A DNA stretch of 42,697 bases from Mycobacterium sp. E796 (GTDB lineage Bacteria > Actinomycetota > Actinomycetes > Mycobacteriales > Mycobacteriaceae): contig NZ_LZKK01000113.1 in NCBI RefSeq assembly GCF_001672815.1, forward strand, positions 1 through 42,697, given 5' to 3'. The position numbers and the translations under genes are program-made. Below, piece after piece: positions 33,769 to 41,727 of the stretch (positions are counted from its first letter, which is position 1; every line of letters begins with the position of its first letter). Under the pieces are notes generated by a model. That model was not told the DNA's origin. It was given only the letters and a program-made list of their open reading frames with translations, and did not search any database.

Positions 33769-35490
33769 TCACTCGGTGATGTTGAGCCGGCCGTGTACCG
33801 CGGTGATCGCCTCGGCCATGTCGTCGCCGTTGATCTCGCGGAGCCGATCGACGTCGAGTTCTTCGAAGTCGGGGGAGCGCGTCAGGCGGATGTCACGGTA
33901 CTGCTCGCCGGCCTCCACCAGCTGGCGCGCATAGCGACCGTTGCCGGCGATGTCGAGCGCCGGCTTGCCGCGCACCGTTCGCTGGCTCAGCAGCTTCGCC
34001 GCCTGCAGCACGTTTTCGGAAGCCTCCAGGCTCAGTGCTGAGTCATTGCCCGCGGCAATGACTTTCGCGATCTCACCGATCTCCTCCGGAGAGTAGGTGT
34101 CGAATTCGATCCGGGTGGCGAAGCGCGACCGCAGGCCCTCGTTGGTCTCCAGCAACCGGTCGATGTCGGAGCTGTAGCCGGCGATGATCACCACCAGGCG
34201 GTCGCGGTCGTTTTCCATGCGGGCCAGCAGGGTATCCAGGGCCTCGGTACCGAACGGGTCGGCCCGACCGTCGCGTTCCTGCACCAGCGCGTAGGCCTCG
34301 TCGATGAACAGCACACCGCCCAGGGCGCGATCGATGGTCTTGGTGGTCTTGACCGCCGACTGGCCCTCGTATTCGGCGACGAAATCCTTGCGCGACGTCT
34401 CGACGAGTTTGGGTTCCGGGATGACGCCGAGGCCGGCGAGGATGTTGGCCACCACCCGCGCGATCGTCGTCTTGCCGGTGCCGGGGGGGCCGGTGAAGAT
34501 CATGTGCTTGCTGGGCTGGGCGACCTTCATGCCGCGGGCGGCGCGAACCCTTGCCATCTGGGTCGCGGCGCGGTAGCGCTCGACCTGATCCTTGACCCGG
34601 GCGAGCCCGATCTGCCGCTCCAGTTCGGCCTCCGCCTCGGCGAGCAGCTTGTCTCGGCCGGAGGTATCGGCGACGACGGTGGAGGCATCCCAGGGGTCGG
34701 TGCGGGCGGAGATCTGTTCGGCACTGGTTGTCACCAGGCGGTACGACGAATCCTTGAGCGCCGCAGCAACTTTGGACTCGGGGTGGGTGGTCTGCAGCCA
34801 TTCCAGGAGCGCGACGGCGGCCTCTTCGTTGCCCTGGCCGCGGCGCGTCATCGCCAGGTACCAGGCGATCGCCCGCGCGCAGGCTTCACCCGCCGGGGAC
34901 GAGTTCGCCTCCGTAAGCCGGCGCTCGGCTTCGGTGAACAAACCGAGGTTGGCCGCGGCGACGCCGTGCGCGACGCCGGCGGCGGCCGCCAGGAACGCGT
35001 CGGGCCATCGTCCGGCGCCCCTCACTTCGTCAACCACGTCCGTCCACCGCCCCGCCTCGCCGTAGATCACGGCCTTCACCCACGACAACAGGTGCTCCGC
35101 ACCGGCGGCGGGGCTTTCGTCCAGGGCCTCCATGGCGTCGGCGTAATTCCCGTGCGAGGCCTCGTTCGCCGCGAAGCCCAGGGTGATGGCCAGGGGAGAG
35201 TTGACCGGGTAGGTGATGTCGCCGTACGGGCCGCCGATCGCAATCCGGGCACCCAGGGCGTTCATCGAAACTTGGGCGGACCCCGCCAGCTGGCCGAACT
35301 GGGTGCGCGAATACCAGGCGCGGAACAGGGTCGCCCGGTCCGTGTCACCGCACCGGATGCGGCCGACCCATGCGTCGCAGGCCGATTCGTCGTAGTTCGT
35401 GATCTCGGTGAACAGGTCCAAGGCGCGCGACTCCGAGACGGGCAGCATCGCGACCGCGCTTTCGAACAGACCGGGCAGGTGATCACTCAT
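33769..35490 (-). CDS. eccA1: EccA1, ESX-1 AAA+ ATPase
   Basis: A 573-aa cytosolic AAA+ ATPase, exactly the length of M. tuberculosis EccA1. The N-terminal TPR-like domain (about residues 1-280) binds substrates such as EspC/EspF-type proteins. The ATPase domain has Walker A GPPGTGKTTIARV, Walker B GGVLFIDEAYALV and the arginine region RFATRIEFDTYSPEE. Its ATG overlaps the end of espH by eight bases (ATGAGTGA), so translation is coupled. Compare EccA2 at 1837-3675, which has FMDEFYS in place of FIDEAYA. Confidence 0.97.
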   Translation of the reverse strand: MSDHLPGLFESAVAMLPVSESRALDLFTEITNYDESACDAWVGRIRCGDTDRATLFRAWYSRTQFGQLAGSAQVSMNALGARIAIGGPYGDITYPVNSPLAITLGFAANEASHGNYADAMEALDESPAAGAEHLLSWVKAVIYGEAGRWTDVVDEVRGAGRWPDAFLAAAAGVAHGVAAANLGLFTEAERRLTEANSSPAGEACARAIAWYLAMTRRGQGNEEAAVALLEWLQTTHPESKVAAALKDSSYRLVTTSAEQISARTDPWDASTVVADTSGRDKLLAEAEAELERQIGLARVKDQVERYRAATQMARVRAARGMKVAQPSKHMIFTGPPGTGKTTIARVVANILAGLGVIPEPKLVETSRKDFVAEYEGQSAVKTTKTIDRALGGVLFIDEAYALVQERDGRADPFGTEALDTLLARMENDRDRLVVIIAGYSSDIDRLLETNEGLRSRFATRIEFDTYSPEEIGEIAKVIAAGNDSALSLEASENVLQAAKLLSQRTVRGKPALDIAGNGRYARQLVEAGEQYRDIRLTRSPDFEELDVDRLREINGDDMAEAITAVHGRLNITE

Positions 35491-36094
35491 GGTCGGCGGC
35501 GTATCGGGTGGCGAACACTTCCGCCTGTTCGGCGTCGGCGTCTTCGGGGGTCGGCAGACCGATGCCGTTCTCCATGAAGTCCCGGAGCACCTCGTTGCCG
35601 TCCAACCCGATCGCGCGCATGGTTTCCGACAGCGAGTCGTTCTCCAACAGATAAGTGTGCTCGCCGGCCAGTCCCTTTTGCCGCGCCAGGCCCGCGATGA
35701 CGACGATCTCGTCGGCGAGCTCGGACTCGCTCATGCCGGTCACCTTCGGCGACAGGCTGATCTGGTGGACCCTGCCTCCGATGAGCGCCGACACCGACAC
35801 CGTCTCGGGCGGGTTGGTCACCGTGAACAGCGGCCCGACTTCCTCTTCGTCCTCATCCGCGGCATCGGCGCTCGCCGAGTGGATGGCGGCCAGCTCGGTG
35901 TCGGTATCTTCGGGTTCCGCCGGTGCGTATGCGTCCAACGCAGCAACGGCCGACTCCTCGGCGACCTCGTCGACGGAGAAGTCCAGGGCGTCCGACTCCG
36001 AGACGCTTTGGGCCGCAACGTCTTGGTCGGTGGCGGAGAAATCCAGCGCGGCCAGGTCGTCGTGGCCGTCGTCATCCCCGAAGTGCTGCGTCAT
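35483..36094 (-). CDS. espH: EspH, ESX-1 accessory protein
   Basis: A 203-aa EspH (183 aa in M. tuberculosis). An acidic N-terminus with two LDFS phrases (ALDFSATDQD, ALDFSVDEVAEE) precedes the conserved core FTVTNPPETVSVSALIGG and MSESELADEIVVIAGLARQ, and the end AEVFATRYAADHE. EspH supports secretion of EspE/EspF. I chose the ATG at 36094 (MTQHFGDDDGHDD) with AAGAAGGA upstream; the frame runs on into espG1 without meaning. It overlaps eccA1. The paralogue EspH2 (17058-17792) shares the core. Confidence 0.94.
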   Translation of the reverse strand: MTQHFGDDDGHDDLAALDFSATDQDVAAQSVSESDALDFSVDEVAEESAVAALDAYAPAEPEDTDTELAAIHSASADAADEDEEEVGPLFTVTNPPETVSVSALIGGRVHQISLSPKVTGMSESELADEIVVIAGLARQKGLAGEHTYLLENDSLSETMRAIGLDGNEVLRDFMENGIGLPTPEDADAEQAEVFATRYAADHE

Positions 36095-36123
36095 GGCGTC
36101 CTTCTTTCTTTGTTTGTGTCGGG

Positions 36124-36975
36124 TCAGGCTCGGTGAGCGGCTTGGGCTTGGTCGAAGGCGTGATCGAACCAGGCGCGCGCGGGGAGGAACTCCATAAGGC
36201 CGTCCAGGGAGCGCTGCAGATTTTCCTTGGTCCCGGACAGGAAGCTTCCGTACAACTCGCCGCCGACGCGCCGCGGCAGCGAAACCACCCTGCCGCGCGG
36301 CGAATCCAGGATGCCCGCGGCCACATCGGTATGCGTGGTGGTGCCGCCGGCGTGGCGTTGGCCGGCAATGATCTCCACCCAGCTGCTCGGGTCGGCGATG
36401 ATCTCGGCGTAGCCCTTGGCCGAGGCGGCCCCGACACCGTGTGTCGCCAATTGGGCCGCGGTGGTACACGCGGCCAGCTCGGAAGCGACGCCGGTCAGCG
36501 GTTCGACGTCGGCGGGTTCGGCGGACCCCAGCACGGCGGTCACCATGCCGGCCAGGCCGACCTGCGGAGCCACCATTTGCAGCACCAGCAGGTCCCCGTC
36601 GCGCGCCGCGATGACGTGACGGTCGCCCTTGCGGCAGATGACAAATCGCACCATCACCCCGCCTGCATCGCGCCGCCACCACCGGCCCTCCAGCGTCCGG
36701 TCCGCGCGGCTGAGGGCGTCGGCCATCGCCGCCACCGCCGGATGCGGTTGACCGGAATGGTCCAGCACCCCTTGTGCGGTCAAGTCACGTCGCACCTGGT
36801 CCCAGACGAGGTTCCGCAGGTCCTCTTGCGGGATGTTCGGCCGGATCCCCAGCGCCGCAGGGAAATCCACCAGGTGCAGCAGGTCGGCGATCACCAACAT
36901 GCCGTCGATGGTCACCTCGACCCCGACGACATCATCGACGAGGCCGTCGTGGCCGGCGCTGAGGGGACGGGACAT
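36124..36975 (-). CDS. espG1: EspG1, PE/PPE chaperone of ESX-1
   Basis: A 283-aa EspG, the same length as the M. tuberculosis protein and matching it strongly (VVGVEVTIDGMLVIADLLHL, LEGRWWRRDAGGVMVRFVIC, VSLPRRVGGELYGSFL). EspG binds the tip of PPE proteins in the cytosol and keeps PE/PPE pairs soluble and specific for their own ESX system. It starts two bases after the espF stop. Its expected client pair is PE35/PPE68, of which only PPE68 is encoded here. Confidence 0.96.
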   Translation of the reverse strand: MSRPLSAGHDGLVDDVVGVEVTIDGMLVIADLLHLVDFPAALGIRPNIPQEDLRNLVWDQVRRDLTAQGVLDHSGQPHPAVAAMADALSRADRTLEGRWWRRDAGGVMVRFVICRKGDRHVIAARDGDLLVLQMVAPQVGLAGMVTAVLGSAEPADVEPLTGVASELAACTTAAQLATHGVGAASAKGYAEIIADPSSWVEIIAGQRHAGGTTTHTDVAAGILDSPRGRVVSLPRRVGGELYGSFLSGTKENLQRSLDGLMEFLPARAWFDHAFDQAQAAHRA

Positions 36976-36977
36976 GG

Positions 36978-37292
36978 TTATTGAGGAAGCACCTGCTTGT
37001 CGAGATTCCCGCTCAGCTCTTCGTCGACGGCCGCGTATGTCTTCCCGGCGGTGCGCAGCGCTGCGGCGAGGTCGGACGCGGCCGTTTTGATGTTGTTGCC
37101 GGCGCCTTGGCGGGCCTTCTCGGCGGCGGTGAACGCACTATTGGAGACGCCGCTGATCACGCCGTGCGTCACCCAGACCGCGACCTCGATTTTGGAGGTC
37201 GCCGTGGCAGCGTCCCCGGCCGTCGTCGACGCTTGATCCTGACTCTTCGCCAGTTTCTCCAGGTAGTCCGGGGTGACGGTCAGATTCGCCAT
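36978..37292 (-). CDS. espF: EspF, ESX-1 substrate of the EspC/EspF family
   Basis: A 104-aa helical PE-like protein (103 aa in M. tuberculosis). The C-terminal secretion motif Y-x-x-x-D is YAAVD, followed by NLDKQVLPQ. The segment VWVTHGVISG corresponds to the VQLTHGSFTS part of M. tuberculosis EspF. AAAGGAG stands nine bases before the ATG. It lies 75 bases downstream of espE and is almost joined to espG1. Confidence 0.93.
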   Translation of the reverse strand: MANLTVTPDYLEKLAKSQDQASTTAGDAATATSKIEVAVWVTHGVISGVSNSAFTAAEKARQGAGNNIKTAASDLAAALRTAGKTYAAVDEELSGNLDKQVLPQ

Positions 37293-37367
37293 GGTTTTGT
37301 CTCCTTTAACGCTTGCTTGATCGGGTGCTATGGATTTGGAGCGCAGCGGATTTGACGCGCTCGTTGC

Positions 37368-38666
37368 TCAGAGGATTCGTCCGGGTGTGCCGGGCTCCTC
37401 GGCGCGGGTCTCCGCGGCGCGGGTGTCATCGATGGGCGCGCGCTCCGCGCCTTCCGTGCCGGCGCCGGCGCCTTCGGTGTCGCCGGCGAGCGCGGCCTCG
37501 TCGGCGGGAGCCGCCGGCCCTTGGCCCTGCTGGCCCATCGAGGCGACCTGCTGCACCGAGCCCATCGTCTGGTTGACCAGGTTCATCTGCTGCGAGGCCT
37601 GGCCCGACATCTTCGCGGCCTGCGTCGACGCCGCGGACACCTGAGCCATGGTGGGCATGGTGAACGCCGGTGCGGTCGGAGCTGCGGGGGCGGCCGGCGT
37701 CTCCGGCGCTGCGGGGGTGTCGTCCACCGGGGTTTCCCCGTCGGTGAGGGCGCTCAATTTGGCGCTTGCGTCCGCGGCAGCGTCCTGGCCCGCCTCGTGT
37801 GCCATGCCGGCCAACCTGCCGACGCTCGGCGGGGCGGAGAAGGTCGACATGCTGTCGGAGATGGCCTTGAAGCTGGACACCGTGGTCTCTTCGGCCCCGG
37901 TGATCTCGATCGTGCCGAACGTGGCTGTCGACGTAGCCTCCGCGGCCACCTCACCGTACTGGAGGGCCACGGCGCTGATCTCGTTGCCGAGGGTCATCGA
38001 ATTGGCCAGCGTGAACATCTCGAACGCCAACACGGTGGCGCCCGCCGCGAAGGCGGCGACTATCTGCCAGGCACATGAAATCTCCGGTCCCACAACGGGA
38101 ATCAAATAGAGAGCCAGCGCAATGCCTTGGGCGACGACGAGCGCGAACAACGTCACGGAGATGGCCGTGTGCGCCTTCTGAACCTCGGAGCCCTGATTTG
38201 CCACCAGCGTTTGCATCTGTTTGTCGAGTTCCTGCATCTTCACGACCAGCGCCTGCAGCGCGGCGTTCTGGTCGGCGTAGGCCTTCGCCGCGGGACCGCT
38301 CCAGTCCCGGCTGTCGGGGACGGCGGCGTCCAGCTGAAGCTTGACGTTCGCCAATTTGTCTACACCGCTGGTGAATGCCCCCCCTTTGTCAGGTGGCCCA
38401 AATCCGTTGAAAAGGTCCACGATCGAGATTGCGACCATTGCGACATCGACAATGGCGGTCGGGGTCGGGAGCACCTTGGTGCCCGATTTGGCCAGCGCAT
38501 CTTTGAGAACCTTGATCTGGCCGCGCCCGTACCACGCCGCTTTGCCCCCGAGCGCGCCGAGGTTCGCCGCGAGGCCGACCCAGTCCTCCGAGTAGCCGGC
38601 GCTGCCCGCGCCACCCAGCCGCTGGAAGCAGTACGCCAGATCATGAATGCCAGCCAACCGACTCAC
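37368..38666 (-). CDS. espE: EspE, ESX-1 secreted/surface protein
   Basis: A 432-aa EspE (402 aa in M. tuberculosis). The N-terminal helical domain carries W-x-G in RDWSGPAAKAYADQN. Two hydrophobic segments follow (FALVVAQGIALALYLIPVVG and IVAAFAAGATVLAFEMF), then a Pro/Ala-rich part and a Gln-rich helix (TQAAKMSGQASQQMNLV). The tail is GAERAPIDDT, the same phrase that ends M. tuberculosis EspE. I chose the GTG at 38666 (MSRLAGIHDLAYCF) because GAAGGGG stands nine bases upstream. The frame continues to 38813 without a ribosome site. It is the first gene of the main operon. Confidence 0.88.
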   Translation of the reverse strand: MSRLAGIHDLAYCFQRLGGAGSAGYSEDWVGLAANLGALGGKAAWYGRGQIKVLKDALAKSGTKVLPTPTAIVDVAMVAISIVDLFNGFGPPDKGGAFTSGVDKLANVKLQLDAAVPDSRDWSGPAAKAYADQNAALQALVVKMQELDKQMQTLVANQGSEVQKAHTAISVTLFALVVAQGIALALYLIPVVGPEISCAWQIVAAFAAGATVLAFEMFTLANSMTLGNEISAVALQYGEVAAEATSTATFGTIEITGAEETTVSSFKAISDSMSTFSAPPSVGRLAGMAHEAGQDAAADASAKLSALTDGETPVDDTPAAPETPAAPAAPTAPAFTMPTMAQVSAASTQAAKMSGQASQQMNLVNQTMGSVQQVASMGQQGQGPAAPADEAALAGDTEGAGAGTEGAERAPIDDTRAAETRAEEPGTPGRIL

Positions 38667-39079
38667 CGCGGTAACCCCTTCGCGTTCGCTTTTGTAGTGC
38701 ACCGAAGCCGTGCACGGTGAGATGAGCCTAACGCGCTCCGACCAGGGTCGCCGCACGAGTTTTCCGGTACCCCAGTCGATTCCGTGATCGGAGAACCGAC
38801 CGCGCAGTAACATTGCGCGCTGGTTGCCGCCCGGCGAACGAAGGAATAATTCGGGGGTTATCGCGCCCGCTCAGTCGATCGGGCTGATAAGCGGACACGG
38901 AAGCTCGCCGCCAGGTTGACAGGGTCACCGTAAGGCTCAGGCAGACATACGTTTCGGGATTGTTAGGCCCGCGTTTGCCCACGGTTCAGGGGGTGGAGGC
39001 CGGGTGGGCGTGGGATGTGCTCGAGCGCGGCGGGCAGCGCGATGCGGTAATGCGAGGGACGTGGAACTGTTGCATTGCG
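38667..39079. promoter_or_regulatory. Divergent region between espE and whiB6
   Basis: A 413-base gap that should carry the espE operon promoter (-) and the whiB6 promoter (+). Two GTGCAC palindromes (38697-38702 and 38710-38715) lie 13 bases apart just upstream of espE. A TTGACA at 38916-38921 has no matching -10. Rv3863, found here in M. tuberculosis, is absent: I see no coding frame with a ribosome site. Confidence 0.5.
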
Positions 39080-39430
39080 ATGGTTGCGCTACGGCCTACG
39101 AAGCATTCGGCGCAGAGATGCAACGCTTTCCGGAGGAAACGTAGCGATATGACCGCGATGGCTTTGATCGACGCCCAACTCGGCGCGTGCACGCGCGACC
39201 CCGACCGCTGGACCACCACCCCCGACGACGAGGCCAAGGCCTTGTGCCGGGCGTGCCCGCTGAGGTGGCCGTGTGCCCGCGAGGCCGTGGAGTCGGCCGG
39301 CGCGGAAGGGCTGTGGGCGGGGGTCGTGATACCCGAAAGCGGTCGGCCGCGGGCGTTCGCGTTGGGGCAACTGCGGTCGCTGGCCGAGCGCCACGGCTAC
39401 CCGATCCGCGTTGCCGTGAAGTCTGCCTAA
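39080..39430 (+). CDS. whiB6: WhiB6, iron-sulfur regulator of ESX-1
   Basis: A 116-aa WhiB6, the same length as in M. tuberculosis. Cysteines Cys37, Cys56, Cys59 and Cys65 (GACTRDPDRW, LCRACPLRWPC) and an extra Cys14 (RCNAF, as in M. tuberculosis) would hold the [4Fe-4S] cluster. The turn is GLWAGVVIPESGR. WhiB6 senses ESX-1 state and redox stress and controls espE/esx expression. I chose the ATG at 39080 because it aligns with the M. tuberculosis start; a longer frame from 38960 adds an unsupported leader. It is divergent from espE, and its stop overlaps that of the next gene. Confidence 0.95.
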   Translation: MVALRPTKHSAQRCNAFRRKRSDMTAMALIDAQLGACTRDPDRWTTTPDDEAKALCRACPLRWPCAREAVESAGAEGLWAGVVIPESGRPRAFALGQLRSLAERHGYPIRVAVKSA

Positions 39431-39888
39431 CCCGCCCCGCGCTGTTCGACGTTCGGCTCGAACCGGAATACGGCGACGCGGCCCGCCAGTGCCTCGAATT
39501 CGTCGGCGGTTCCGTCGCGCACCATCCCCGAGCGCTTCGCGAACGCCACCCCGACGGGCACCTCGGTGGCGAACGCCCGCAGCACCGGACGCGCCTCGTC
39601 GGCGTCGAGTTCGACAATCCTGACCTCGCGCGAGCGTCGGCCCCGGCTCAGTGTGCCGCTGCCCGCGGCGCGGGCGTTGGCCGCCCAGTCGGCGCCGGGG
39701 TAACCGGCCACCACGTAGAGGCCGCCGCGAAATTCGAAGGGCGTCATCGGTGTGCGGCGCGGCTGACCCGACTTGCGGCCGGGCACCGTCAGCACCATGG
39801 CGGGCCCGGTGGGGATCCCCAGCCGCTGGACCGCCATCATCACCTTGTTCATGGGCTTGAGGTAGCGCGGCGGGCGTGGTTCGGACAC
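39427..39888 (-). CDS. Deazaflavin (F420)-dependent nitroreductase-family protein
   Basis: A 153-aa protein of the DUF385/Ddn-type family, small split-barrel enzymes that use F420H2. The family signature VLTVPGRKSGQPRRTPMTPF (binding the cofactor phosphate) and LYVVAGYPGADWAANARAAG are clear. Substrate unknown; relatives reduce quinones or nitro compounds. It starts one base before the NmrA-like stop, so both form an operon transcribed from the sigma-factor side. Confidence 0.88.
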   Translation of the reverse strand: MSEPRPPRYLKPMNKVMMAVQRLGIPTGPAMVLTVPGRKSGQPRRTPMTPFEFRGGLYVVAGYPGADWAANARAAGSGTLSRGRRSREVRIVELDADEARPVLRAFATEVPVGVAFAKRSGMVRDGTADEFEALAGRVAVFRFEPNVEQRGAG

Positions 39889-39889
39889 G

Positions 39890-40738
39890 TCAGGCTCCTT
39901 TCGCTTGGGCGAACAGGTCGCGATGCTCCGAAACCCAGTGCGCGATCGGCGTCGCCGGCCGGCCGAGGATCTTCTCCACGTCGTGGGTGACCAGCGCGGG
40001 TTTGTCGAGCGTCTCGGCGAGCATGGCCATGTAGGCGTCGGCGAACCCGGCGCCGAATCCGATGTCGATGAACCGCTGCCGCACCACTTCCGCCGGTGCT
40101 TCCTGGTAGCGCAGCGGCCGACCGAGGACGTCGCCGATCGCCGCGGCCAGCTCGGAGTTGGTGAACGCCTGCGGACCGGTCAGCGGGATCCGCTGGCCGA
40201 CAAGGTCATCGGTGAGCAACGCGCGCGCCGCCACCGCCGAGATGTCGCTCTCGACGATCGGCGCCGTCGACGCCGCCGCGTAAGGTCCGGCCACCACATC
40301 CCCGGCGCGGATCTGTGCCCCCCACATGCCGGCGAAATTGGTCACGAAGACCGATGGCCGCAGGCTCACCCAATCCAGACCGGATTCGACGGCGAGCTGT
40401 TCGACCTCCTTGTTGCGGTCACCGCGAAAACGCGACGGCTGCCGCGAGAAGTCGTCGTCGGCGTTGATCGCCGACAGCGCAACCAGCTTGGTGACTCCGG
40501 CGCGCCCGCATTCCGCGACCACTCGGGACAGGTCGGTTCCCAGCGCGCGGGAATTGAGGAAGACGGCCGAGGCGCCCGGGAGCGCGTCGGAAGCCGAGCG
40601 GACCGCCTCGACGCCGGCCGGAAGCCCGGCGGCATCGGGTGTGCGGGTGACGGCGCGGACATGGGCGCCCGTGGCGAGGAGTTCGGCAACGAGCGGGCGC
40701 CCGACGTTGCCCGTCGCTCCGGTTACGACGATCGTCAT
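39890..40738 (-). CDS. NmrA-like NAD(P)-binding oxidoreductase
   Basis: A 282-aa atypical short-chain dehydrogenase of the NmrA/NAD(P)H-binding type. The Rossmann motif is MTIVVTGATGNVGRPLVAEL at the start. Later segments (FRGDRNKEVEQLAVESGLDW, RPSVFVTNF) fit the family, whose members are redox sensors or quinone reductases. I chose the ATG at 40738, with GGAAGGA upstream. It is divergent from the sigma-factor gene with 110 bases between, and co-transcribed with the F420-type gene downstream. Confidence 0.85.
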   Translation of the reverse strand: MTIVVTGATGNVGRPLVAELLATGAHVRAVTRTPDAAGLPAGVEAVRSASDALPGASAVFLNSRALGTDLSRVVAECGRAGVTKLVALSAINADDDFSRQPSRFRGDRNKEVEQLAVESGLDWVSLRPSVFVTNFAGMWGAQIRAGDVVAGPYAAASTAPIVESDISAVAARALLTDDLVGQRIPLTGPQAFTNSELAAAIGDVLGRPLRYQEAPAEVVRQRFIDIGFGAGFADAYMAMLAETLDKPALVTHDVEKILGRPATPIAHWVSEHRDLFAQAKGA

Positions 40739-40795
40739 GGGGAGGGTCCTTCCGTGAGTTTTCAGTGCTGCACCAAGGACGGCCCCCGAGGTGGG

Positions 40796-40822
40796 AAAGT
40801 TACAGTCGAAACACGTAACTTT
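40796..40822. promoter_or_regulatory. Inverted repeat operator between NmrA-like and sigI-like genes
   Basis: AAAGTTAC (40796-40803) and GTAACTTT (40815-40822) are perfect eight-base arms with an 11-base spacer. It lies 26 bases upstream of the sigma-factor start and 57 bases upstream of the NmrA-like start, well placed to control both. The bound regulator is not encoded next to it. Confidence 0.6.
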
Positions 40823-40848
40823 TTGCGGGACCAAATCGTCGAAGGTTC

Positions 40849-41727
40849 ATGAGCAAGTCGCAGTCATCCAGCGACCAGGTCGCCGAGGCCTGGCGCAGTA
40901 ATCGCCCGTATCTGGTGAATCTCGCATATCAGATGCTCGGCGATGTCGGCGAGGCGGAAGACGTTGCGCAGGAAGCCTTTTTGCGCCTCTCGCGTGCCGA
41001 TTTGAACGAGATCGACGACGTCCGCGGCTGGCTGACCGTGGTGGCGAGCCGGATCTGCCTGGACCAGGTGCGTTCGGCGCGCGCCCGCTACGAGCGACCG
41101 GGTGAGGTCGAGCCGCACCAGCCCGCGTCCCCGCGCCTGGACCCGGCCGACCGGGTCACCCTCGACGACGAGGTTCGTACCGCGTTGCTGGAGGTCTTGC
41201 GCAGGCTCAGCCCCGGTGAGCGGGTCGCGTTCGTCCTGCACGACGTGTTCGGCGTCCCCTTCGACAGCATCGCCGAGACGGTGGGCCGTCCCGTCGGCAC
41301 CTGCCGTCAGCTGGCGCGGCGCGCACGCGCCAAATTCACTGTGGCGCAACCGAAATTGAACGAGGTGGCCCCGGCCGAGCACCAGCTCGTCACGGAGACG
41401 TTCATCACCGCGTGCGCCAACGGCGACATCGCCGCGTTGACCGCGGTGCTGGATCCGACGGTCTGGGGAGTGGGCACGGTCCTGGCCGAGCCGGCGCCGC
41501 CGCCGCAGATCAACCACGGGCCGGACGCGGTGGCCACCAACCTGCTGCGCTATCTGGGCCCGGAAGTGACCCTGGTCGTCGGGCCCGCGGGAGGACCCGC
41601 GGTGTTGGCCTTCGTCGACCGCCGCCTCTTCGCGTCGATCGTGCTGACGATTCGCGGTCGCCTGGTGACGAAGATCGAGGCCATCGCCGATCCGTGGGCG
41701 CGCCTGGGTGCCGGTCTACGGCCTTAG
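40849..41727 (+). CDS. ECF sigma factor, SigI-like
   Basis: A 292-aa sigma-70 family ECF protein. Region 2 covers about residues 17-80 (LVNLAYQMLGDVGEAEDVAQ), region 4 about 115-165 (RLSPGERVAFVLHDVFGVPF, then GTCRQLARRARAKF), and a SnoaL-like C-terminal domain follows. Length and sequence fit SigI of M. tuberculosis (290 aa), including DPADRVTLDDEVR and the C-terminal LAFVDRRLF. AAGG precedes the ATG. It is divergent from the NmrA/F420 pair, which may be its target genes (inference). Its stop overlaps that of the convergent MinD-like gene. Confidence 0.87.
   Translation: MSKSQSSSDQVAEAWRSNRPYLVNLAYQMLGDVGEAEDVAQEAFLRLSRADLNEIDDVRGWLTVVASRICLDQVRSARARYERPGEVEPHQPASPRLDPADRVTLDDEVRTALLEVLRRLSPGERVAFVLHDVFGVPFDSIAETVGRPVGTCRQLARRARAKFTVAQPKLNEVAPAEHQLVTETFITACANGDIAALTAVLDPTVWGVGTVLAEPAPPPQINHGPDAVATNLLRYLGPEVTLVVGPAGGPAVLAFVDRRLFASIVLTIRGRLVTKIEAIADPWARLGAGLRP

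Noticed and set aside
34504..35577. 357-codon plus-strand frame
   Set aside because: It is antisense to the well-matched eccA1 and espH and looks like a composition shadow.
38916..38921. TTGACA as a -35 box for whiB6
   Set aside because: No acceptable -10 lies 16-19 bases downstream; TACGTT is about 26 bases away.
38960..39079. Longer WhiB6 start
   Set aside because: The ATG at 39080 gives exactly 116 aa with the Cys14 region aligned to M. tuberculosis WhiB6.
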